This document shows positions 54,809 to 64,000 of a DNA stretch of 64,000 nt, piece after piece (position 1 is the first letter of the stretch; each line of letters opens with the position of its first letter). Source of the DNA: Ptiloglossa arizonensis (Eukaryota > Arthropoda > Insecta > Hymenoptera > Colletidae); contig NC_135055.1 in the NCBI RefSeq assembly GCF_051014685.1, forward strand, positions 15,364,001 through 15,428,000, read 5' to 3'. The notes under the pieces were generated by a model. That model did no database searches. It saw only the letters and a program-made list of their open reading frames with translations, and was not told the origin of the DNA. A program made the translations under genes and the position numbers.

Positions 54809-57800
54809 AAAAAATGAACCTTGTACGAGTATAATTTTGTAGAAAATAAACATAATTTCTATTTTCAACATTTTTGTCTTCTATAAGATCCATAAGGATT
54901 ATAAATATTTCATAATGATAAAAATTGATCTGAAACAATGAATATATGTATAGTTTTAAAGATATTAAATCTATAATATTTTAATAATTTCAGCCATGCC
55001 AATTTTACTTGTGAAAAAGTTGTGGTAATACACTTTGTTAAAGCAGATTTGTCTAAAATGTTAACAGCTACAACGTTGCATCTTTTTTTCAGTTCATTTA
55101 CTTCGTCTTCATCAATGTGTAATTCTGAAAATACAATTATAATGAATATTCGAAATGTGAATTAAAAATATAATCATCATAGTGTTTCTCACCTTCCTTT
55201 CCATCTACATTGCATATGTTTAATTTTGGATTCCATGTTTTTATTATGGTTTGTAGATAAAGTAGTAAACAGTCTTGAACATCAATGCCAAAATCAAAGC
55301 AAAATTTTTGAAATAACGATATTATATCATCATCATTGAAATTCATAATGCGTTGTAATACTTCTCTCCTAGTTATAGTATCACTTATTAAAATCTCTGT
55401 AAATATTTTTGTATAAATACATGTTTTGAGAATCCAATATAATAAGAACTTGATTTGAGTAATATGTTGACTTTAACCTTTGTATGAGATAGAATATTTT
55501 GATAATTTTTGTGCCCAATAATGTAACATTTTGTTATCTTGATATAATTGCACTAATTCTCCATTTTTTGTCAAACGAAAATATTCGTATCCAAGCACCG
55601 ATATTTTTAAATGTTTGGTATAATCCAGTTGAAATCTGGAGAAATGTGTTTTCATAATATTTACACATTTCAAATTTTTATTAATTAAAGCACTTACGTT
55701 TTACAAGCAATAGAAAGCCATTTGCATGCTTCTGACTTGGGTAATATAAACAAACAAGACAGACCAAGTTGAAGATCAAATGTTCGTGCACTCAATAATT
55801 TCTTTAACAATATTATGACAAAATGAAAGTATACTGATTGAGTTTCTATTAATAAAATAGGATTTATATTTGGTGCAGTGCAAATACTGAAATACAATGT
55901 CTTGCTCATTTGTAGTAAACAATAATCATTATGTTCTACTTTTAACTTCCACATTTTATCGAGCAATTCCTTCAGTGGTTCTTGTGTACATAGCTATATA
56001 AAAATATTATAGTAACGTTTATTTTAAAATAATAAATATAATATAATTTAATACCAATTCTATTTGTAAATACAAGCAAACGAGATATGGTCTAGATCAA
56101 AATTTGCTACAGTAATTTTGATTCAAGTGAATATGTATTCAAAAGATTTTTGAATTAATTTATTTTATTTTTCAATTAATTAACCACTTTACAATTATAC
56201 CGCCATTTACAGACCATATCACACATATAAATTTGAATTACCTGTTTGGAACTTAGAGCAGTTTCATCTGTTATTTTAGATTCTGAATCTATATTGTAAA
56301 GAAAATAAAAAATTATAGATATAGTTACGTTTAATATTATTACTACTATTATAAACTATAATTTACCAGATTTTGATTTAGCTATATAAAATTTCTGCAC
56401 AGAAATCATATCTCTAAATAGTGGTAATAAGAATTCATCTGCAGCAATAGCTATATCATTATATATTGTGTACAGTTTCCAATTTGGTCTTAAAATTTCT
56501 TCTTGCATTGTATTCACTTTTTTTGAACTGCATATAGTATTTTTGTTGAAACAGTTTTGATATAAATTCGCCCAGACGAATAATGACAACATGGACTGTA
56601 ATTCATCTAAAACATGTTTAGATAGTTAATAAAAAATAGTTATAAATCCTTCAGCGACTACCTTCGTATTGCATGCGGATCCTATTTTTCATATGTCGTC
56701 CGGGTCCGTATCGAATATAGACCTATGCAACAGATCACGCTTAGCGTTTCTTTGTTTATATAAACAGCAATTTCGCAATAGGAATTGTCTGGACTACTCA
56801 CTTGAGGATTTGTATGTATAATACATACACAATGATAGATAAAATATAACATTTTGTGAAATTATTCGGAAGATTACCGAATGCGGTATGAACAGTTCCG
56901 TTATTTATCGCAATGATACAAAAATATCTATAAGCCAATTGCAATTTAGAGTCATACTAATAGAAGAAATATTCCACGAATTTTGTAATGTAAGTACCAG
57001 ACAAGGAACAGCAATTTACACCAATATAATACCTCGTTTAACGGAAAGACATTTTGTTTGAAAAATTACGCCGAAGGGAAAAAACTCCGCAACTCCGGTC
57101 GTTGAAGAGTTAATGTAATAAATTATCACTTACAGTCATTTTAAAATTGATTACGTTAAACATATTAAACCTTTTTGAATACATAAAGCATAATGTACAT
57201 ACCATTCAAACAAACACATAATGTAGAAGAACTTAAATTCCGAATAATTACTGCAATATCTGATTCCATTTCAGTATACTGTAGCATTAAGAAACACATT
57301 TTATGTACATATTGACATTCCTCTGGCATTAAATGTAAGTGTTTTCCTTTGTATCTAAATAAAAACAAATGTTATATAATAAAAACATATTTTATATTCA
57401 TTTGACATTTATGCAGATAATGTGAAAATTCGTTTACCTAATAAAATGTTTAAATATGTCTATATTTTTGGTCCATTCTAATAATAAAGATGTAGCATCA
57501 AGTCTTTGCAGCTGAAGTAAGTCTGCAACTTTAATAACTTTTTTGTAGACAAGAAGTACATGATCATCCTTTTCTGTGTCTACTGAAACATTATTACATA
57601 AAATTTAAAACAAAAGAGGTCAATTTCTAAATCCATAGTATAATCATCTTTTCTTACCATTGTATAATTTTTCAATGAAATTCTGTAATATATGCTTTTT
57701 TTCAGTTTGATATTCTTTGAATGTAATATTAATTTGGAATTCTTTTTTTAAAAGATATATTGACTTTACTTCATCTATATTACTAGCAACACTGTTACAG

Positions 57801-60800
57801 TAATATGATTGAGTTTTAAATTTTTTTGAAATTTCTTCTAATTGTAATTTCACCCAACCAAACATTTCAACATAATGTTCAACGGATTTCGGTAAAATCT
57901 GGATATTAATTATAAATATAAATAATACATATGTTCATCATAAATTTTAAACTTTTTAAGAAGTAGAATATTTTTAGTACCTTTAAAGTTATACTGGCCG
58001 TTACATAATTAACAATTTGCACACAACAATAAATTAAAACATCAATTTCCAATGAATTCAATATTTCCATTACTTTTTCAAAATTCCTACAAGATCATTT
58101 CTGTTATAAATTCATATAACTAAATTATCATATACTATATTTTCACTTAAATTATCTTACCCTCTAGATAAGTAGTAGTTTGTACAAGACGAAAATGCTT
58201 TTTTTCTTGATATTGGATCATTTTTAGTTATTTGTTGGATATGTGAAATCATATTATTATCATTTTCTTTTATTATACGGAATACCAATTTCTTTAGAAA
58301 GAAAAATAGATGTATATATGTAATATTAAGTATTAAAATATTAATCGTATAATTAGATTATATGGTTTGAAATTATTTCAAAAAAGTGATCAATGCTTAC
58401 TGACATTATTTATACCAATGCGCTCATATCCATACTTTTTTAATATAATCTTTATTGGAACACAATTGCATTCCATTCTAATTTGAGATGCTAAAACATG
58501 GTCTATGTTAGTGCTTGCTTCTGCTAAAATTACCATAGTGGAACTCCATGGAACCGAAGCTTTCTTCAATACCTCTAATGTTTGCTGTAACTTAGTCTAT
58601 AATATATACAGATTTAATTAGAATACATTATATACAAACTTGTTATACAGTATTCTTTACATTGTTGTAAATATTGTACCTCTACATTCTGAATTAAATC
58701 AATAATAATAACAATTCTTTTTTCCCATGAAGCTTCTTCACCAAACCACCAATTGCGAGAATTTTTTATAGTTTTCTAAAAGAATAAAATTTTAATCAGT
58801 ATTTAGAACCGTTGTTATTTACCGAAATAGTAGACATACCAGTATGTATGAAGAAAAGATATAATCGTATTGCAAAGAATTATTTAACATGTACTGTTTC
58901 AAAAATGTATTTACAAATTCTGTAATTAGATCCACGTGAATTTGATTCAATAACATATGAGATACTTCAACAGGGTTACCAATATATGAATTAAGAGATA
59001 CTGTTAATCTAAAATTTGTATATTAGATATTATTTTAATGTATATATTTATTCAAATTATTGAGAAATGATACATTACCTATAATTGACTTTTAATTGTC
59101 TGATGTCAGACATGGCTTGTATTAAGAAAACAAATTGTTTTAAAACAGAATCTTTACTCAGGCATCCATGATGAACATACAAAGACTGGTCATTTTCTTC
59201 CAATCTTAATAATTTTATGAACTTATTGGCAAAATTAATTCCACTCTGAGGCCATGTAATGTGTTGCAATTGTTCAAATGATTTAACTTTTTCACATCCC
59301 CAGAGAATAATTTCACAGATTGCACCAGGAATAAAAGATAATAGAGTTGGTATAAAATATGATAACCATGGCCAAAGGGTGGCTGGAGATATATTCTCAG
59401 GAAGAATTGCAAATATATTTTGTATAGTTTCTACAGATATATATTCCACAATATCTGGAAGATGTCTAGTCCAAATTAGAGTGGCTGCATCAAGTTCACC
59501 CTACATACAACAAATGTTACCAGTTTAATAATACATGTATTATTAATTTGCATTAAATTACTATACCTTACCAAACTTAAACGAATTTTGTATTCTTTCA
59601 TCATATTTGCATTTGAAAATCTTAACCATTCCTTTATAGTGTCTTCATCATAATATTCAGAGTCTTTTTGGTATCCCCAAATCATATGAAATGTTTCTAA
59701 TTTATGCAATATGTTATTAATTAAAAAAAGAAGGTGTAGTTGTTCATCGTTCTTTATTTTCTAAAATCAATAACATAAATGCATTAATAAAAATTATACA
59801 AAAAATGTAATAAATATGTATCATTATTTAAAACTGAATTACTGAAGGGTTTTCTACTATTCTTGCACGTGCATATAAATGAATTTTTCTCATTTGCTTA
59901 TATTCTGGTATAAGTGCCTTACTACAACATTCTACTATGTATTGCACATTTTCTATTTTATTAAATATTTCAAAAAGAGTATCCAACTGAATTGGATCAT
60001 ATCCTTTCTTTGCCCAAGGACCAAATTGTGATAAAAATACTGCTGCTTTTGCACAATAAATTGGTTCTGAGGATAAATTAAATTTTTTTGCAAAAGCTTC
60101 AGCTCCATCAAACTGTTCCCTCCTTAATAAGCGTCCTAATTCATATTCAGGAAGACTTTCTGATATAGTTTTTATTCTAATCGTGTCTATGTACTTAGTA
60201 TTGTTCTTAAAACCATTAACACCTTCCAAGAATAAAATTACTTCATCAAAAGGATCCATAATTTCAACGAGGTATGTTGTAATAGGTACTCTTATTTGAA
60301 ATTTTTGTTCAAATTCTATACAAAAAGGAGTAATTAAATAGTAATAACAAAAACAAAAATAAGTCAAATATAATATATATAGCATTGTATTTCATACCTG
60401 GGAATGAAAGGACTCGTAAAGTACGCATAGTACATTCATCATCATTTGTTGTTAGAACAAGAATTTGACATAAACTGTTATCATTGTTTTCAATTACTGC
60501 AAAATCTGATACAGGTTTATGATATACTTTTAAACCAAGTAAAGTTTGAGGACATACAATATTCAATATGTTATCTGTACGTAAGCATAGCATTGCACTA
60601 AAATTATCAAAGAAAATTCTATCAGCGATTAGAATGTTAATGTTCCTATAAACTAATTTATTTCTTATTGACTAATTATTTCTTACATGTAATTTTTTAA
60701 AAATTTTACTGTGGTATAATTATATCTCAATGTGTTAAAATCATTATATTGTTCACTAGGCCACATAAATAACATATTTGGACATAACATAGCTACTGAT

Positions 60801-62231
60801 ATTTCTTCACTTATCATACCAATAGTAGCATACATTACCTACAAAGATTTCATGTTAATATATTTTATTACTATAATAAAATTATGTAAAAGATGTAACT
60901 AAATTTTAAAATGCAAACTTATTTTACCTCATTATTTGAAAATCCAGTGAATAATTGTACACATTGAACTTGTTCTACAAGTTCTTTTACTATAGCGTCT
61001 GTTTTATTTAAAATAGCATTTTCAATAAGTTTAATATTGAATTTTGATAATCTGTAATATAAATACAGATTATAGCTTAAAACTTCATTTAATTAGATAA
61101 TAATTTTATATAATTACCTGTAAATGGCTCCATTTTTTGCAACAAAATATATATTAATGTCATCATTGTATTCCTTTTGTAAAAATATTGTTATTACACT
61201 ATTTTTGTCCTTTGTAATATTTCTAAATATAAGAATAAGTAAATTTTATATAAGCTTAACAATATTATAAGACACTTATGTAGTATTTTAAACTTACTTT
61301 GTAAAAATAATTTTTCCTTTATTTAATAAATAAAGACAGTATAAAATTCCATTTGAAAGTACAATGAACAAAAATGAACCATAATCAGAAATACGAAAAC
61401 ATGTTATTAATGAATCAAAACTGATGCTTAATAATACTTCCTTGCATGTTTCATTTTCAAATATAGTAATTGATTTATCAATTGCTACACAAACTCTTGA
61501 ATGTTGCACAGATGCTTGAAAAACATATGGTTCATTTGCTGTCTACAAAATATAAAACTTTATAAAAATATAGAATTATTATACATATGCTTAATACATG
61601 TTGAATCAATCAATAGTTAATCCAGTAAAAAGGTTTGTAATATTTACAATATTTTCCTTTGTTAAAAGAAATTAAAATACAAATAATACTTATTCGTAAT
61701 TTGCTGAATACATTTTATAAGACATAAAAACGCTTATATTTTTAAATAAACCTCTTTTATTCCCGTATAAATATTTTTATAAATGTTTAAACATTGTTAC
61801 ATTCAAATATTTTAAGAACCTTATATGCTCTTATTTTGTTCGTAAACTATTTATACTATTAAAAAAATATTGTAATATTTTAAATACATTTATTTAAAAT
61901 TTTACATATGAAATAAGAACGATAAATAAAGAAATACTGGATAAAAGAAAAATAATAGATTATGCTGACTAAAATAAAGTCGAATTACATTAGATTAACA
62001 AGCAATTATATTTAAAATATATAATAGCAAATGGCAACCGGTAAGTTTCAACATATAAGAATTTATTGAAATGAGACAAAAATAATAAGTTACCTCCGTG
62101 TCAGATTGTATTGTAGCAAGTGTAAAAGTTTCATACAATGAACCATTATTTTCGGCTATTATTCGTGTCCCAAAATTCACAGTTTCTTCCTCTTTGTCAA
62201 ATCCTGATAGCACTTTGTTCCACGACGCCAT
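52222..62231 (-). CDS. rod: Rough deal / kinetochore-associated protein 1 (KNTC1), 33 exons
   Basis: The large scaffold of the Rod-Zwilch-ZW10 complex, which brings dynein and the spindle-checkpoint proteins Mad1/Mad2 to kinetochores. Exons: 62231-62094, 61542-61298, 61222-61118, 61051-60928, 60838-60687, 60597-60398, 60315-59843, 59760-59572, 59500-59079, 59008-58840, 58775-58680, 58596-58405, 58291-58161, 58086-57981, 57898-57658, 57582-57438, 57354-57203, 56606-56367, 56288-56242, 55993-55698, 55635-55478, 55396-55193, 55124-55009, 54929-54820, 54683-54562, 54488-54219, 54122-54028, 53955-53600, 53522-53337, 53228-52997, 52925-52623, 52482-52399, 52266-52222. All phases match, giving 2047 residues; human KNTC1 has 2209. 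The N-terminal part fits a beta-propeller and the rest is helical. Diagnostic matches are LPEYELGRLLRREQFDGAEA and CIDFEIYDYELW. The last 15-codon exon is the least certain. Confidence 0.93.
54769..54808. repeat. (AT)n(GTAT)n microsatellite
   Basis: A simple repeat in the rod intron 54684-54819, ending a few bases from the donor of the exon 54929-54820. It does not enter coding sequence. Confidence 0.95.
56648..57109. mobile_element. Possible MITE relic in rod intron
   Basis: The 596-bp intron 56607-57202 is unusually long for this gene and contains a less AT-rich block. Its borders are weakly inverted: CTTCAGCGAC at the left and CTTCAACGAC, reverse-complemented, at the right, a 9 of 10 match. 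TTAA follows the right end within a few bases. No coding capacity and no convincing target duplication were seen. The call is tentative. Confidence 0.25.
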
Positions 62232-62791
62232 TTTACCGCGAAACGGTTACGAATTATAAAAGTTCTAGCGCTTGCGCAAATATGGTTTTTTGAGAGTAAA
62301 ATCACGCATACTGGCCACACTGCGAATCATATAATTTCTATCACCACACACACATTAATCAAGAGCCGTGGTTGTGTTGCCAAGGTGCACTTACATTAGT
62401 TATGTAGTGTTGGAAAACTTCCGCATTCGTGTGTACTCATTATACATGATTTGGCATTTGACCACAATGTTTCTCATTGTGGGTATAACGATCTTTTTAA
62501 GTTATATTAACTGTCATAATAATACACACATAACCCTGACAAATTCGATAAAAGTATGAATACATAGCCATTTGTTTTGGATTTTGAAATATGTAACTAA
62601 CATTTAATATGTAGTTGATCTTGTAAGACATGCATTAAAAAACACTTTTCATTCGAATATATTGTTTTATAAGCATATCGTATTTATAATTCTTTGTATG
62701 TGGCATTGGACACATATTATAAATACGAATAATTTCCTTCAGGAAAGTGTTTTTAAAATAAATAATTATTTGACCTCCCTGCTTTTGAAAA
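62232..62791. promoter_or_regulatory. Divergent rod/PRPF18 promoter region
   Basis: The 560 bp between two start codons. Immediately upstream of the rod ATG, the plus strand reads CCGCGAAA (62236-62243), which is TTTCGCGG on the rod strand and resembles an E2F site. This fits a mitotic gene, but one short motif is weak evidence. The remainder is AT-rich with short unrecognised open frames. Confidence 0.4.
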
Positions 62792-64000
62792 ATGGATATT
62801 CTAAAGGCAGAGATAATGAAAAAACGCAAACAATTGGAGGAAAGCAACATTTTGGTAATTTATACAATTTTATCATATTTTCATATGTCTTTATGTACTA
62901 TTTAATTAAGTTTCATTAACATTACAGCAAAATAACAGAAAATATTTTAAAAGATGTGAACTAATATCAAAGGATAAAGAAGCAAAGGAAGTCCAAAAAA
63001 ATAATGATGAAGATATTAAAGTCAACGCAACTCAACAGCTAGAAGAATGTGTAACAGATGGTAGTGCTGAACATTTAATGTTACCTAGACATGAAGTCAT
63101 TAGAAGATTACGTGAAAGAGGTGAACCTATATTATTGTTTGGAGAATCAGAAATAGAAGCATTTAAACGATTAAGAAAATGTGAAATTCTAGAACCAGAA
63201 GTAAATAAGGTATGTATTTTTACATTTGAGTTATGCTTAAAACTGTTTAAAATTAATGAGATTAATATTTAAATATTAAATAAGAATAATAAAAATTAAA
63301 GGAATTTTAAGTTAAAGATTGTTTTTTTCTGTAAAATGCAAAATATGAGAACAATCTTTTTTCTACGAAGTTCATAATTCTATGCATTGCTTAAGATTTT
63401 TACTTTTACAAACCAATATTTTATATAATTTATAAATTGATTATATGTGTAATATATTTTAAATTACAGGGGTTTAGAAATGATTTTCAAGAAGCTATGG
63501 AACAAGTAGATCAAGCATATTTGAATGAAATATTAGCTTCTTCAAAACCACAAGATCGTGATGGAAAAGGAGATGTAAATGTACCAGATGAGGGAGTTAC
63601 TTATGAAGATTTGCAAAAGATGTCTGCTAAATTAAACAAGGGTGATAGAGACTTTGATTTGAATGTCATTACACAATTTATACAATTTTTAGTGCAAATG
63701 TGGGGCAATCAATTAAACAGTAGAAGTACTGCTGAAAAAATGAGTACCAGAGGAAAAATGGCTAGTGCTACTTATGCACAAACAAGAGAATATTTGAAAC
63801 CTCTTCTTAGAAAATTAAAAAATAAATCTCTGCCAGAGGATATTACTGATAGTTTAACTGATATTGTAAAACATTTACTTGAACGCAATTACATATTGGT
63901 ACTTATATTTATATTAATACATTGTGTAATTTTAATAGACTCATTTAATAAAAGTAATTTATTACAGGCGAGTGATGCATATTTACAAATGGCTATAGGA
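62792..64000 (+). CDS. PRPF18: Pre-mRNA-splicing factor 18 (partial, cut by window end)
   Basis: A U5-associated factor needed for the second step of pre-mRNA splicing. Exons seen: 62792-62854, 62928-63209, 63470-63898 and 63968 to the window end. The frame stays open at the edge, giving the first 269 residues; the family is about 340. The N-terminus is a short helical basic segment (MDILKAEIMKKRKQLEESNI). The SFM/PRP4-like motif follows (LPRHEVIRRLRERGEPILLF, then GESEIEAFKRLRKCEI). The start of the Prp18 domain is present (VITQFIQFLVQMWGNQLN, then TREYLKPLLRKLK). The C-terminal conserved region lies beyond the window. Divergent from rod. Confidence 0.95.

Noticed and set aside
59259..59528. 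89-codon plus-strand open frame
   Set aside because: It is antisense to rod exon 59500-59079, which is strongly supported.

Overview
The window is nuclear DNA from an insect, most likely a hymenopteran (bee, ant or wasp). The genes have GT-AG introns and metazoan gene families: Rad21, TCP-1 alpha, Mig-2-like Rac, Rough deal and a type-B carboxylesterase. Intergenic DNA is strongly AT-rich. The order is inferred from overall character; I could not run a search. All multi-exon models were built by hand from protein similarity, splice sites and reading-phase continuity. Each stated exon set joins without a frame break.

Layout. Bases 1-11,234 hold no gene I can support. This part is relatively CpG-rich and carries mobile-element relics: a mariner-type MITE (1379-1509), an AT-rich palindrome cluster (2899-3008), and a large inverted-repeat element with arms of about 230 bp (5326-6209). 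Bases 11,235-14,612 (-) encode a secreted carboxylesterase in nine exons. Bases 17,083-26,192 (+) encode a secreted or GPI-anchored Xaa-Pro aminopeptidase in eleven exons. Its first intron contains a complete tRNA-Ala(AGC), and other introns hold a second copy of the same MITE and two GC-rich islands.

From about 27 kb the window is a compact block of housekeeping genes: NDUFAF4 (-), Rad21 (+), CCT1/TCP-1 alpha (-), mitochondrial ribosomal protein L27 (+), TSEN34 (-), the Rac-family GTPase Mtl (+), MTRES1 (+), Rough deal/KNTC1 (-, 33 exons) and the start of PRPF18 (+, cut by the window end). Four head-to-head pairs probably share promoter regions: NDUFAF4/Rad21, CCT1/mRpL27, TSEN34/Mtl and Rod/PRPF18. 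Four tail-to-tail pairs have adjoining 3' ends. The mRpL27/TSEN34 pair is only 115 bp apart between stop codons.

The genes are not one pathway. Themes recur: chromosome segregation (Rad21 cohesin, Rod checkpoint), mitochondrial gene expression and complex I assembly (mRpL27, MTRES1, NDUFAF4) and RNA processing (TSEN34, PRPF18). I found no CRISPR, operon or clearly new multigene system. The most unusual items are the long inverted-repeat element, the paired MITEs, the tRNA nested in the aminopeptidase gene and the structured intronic islands.
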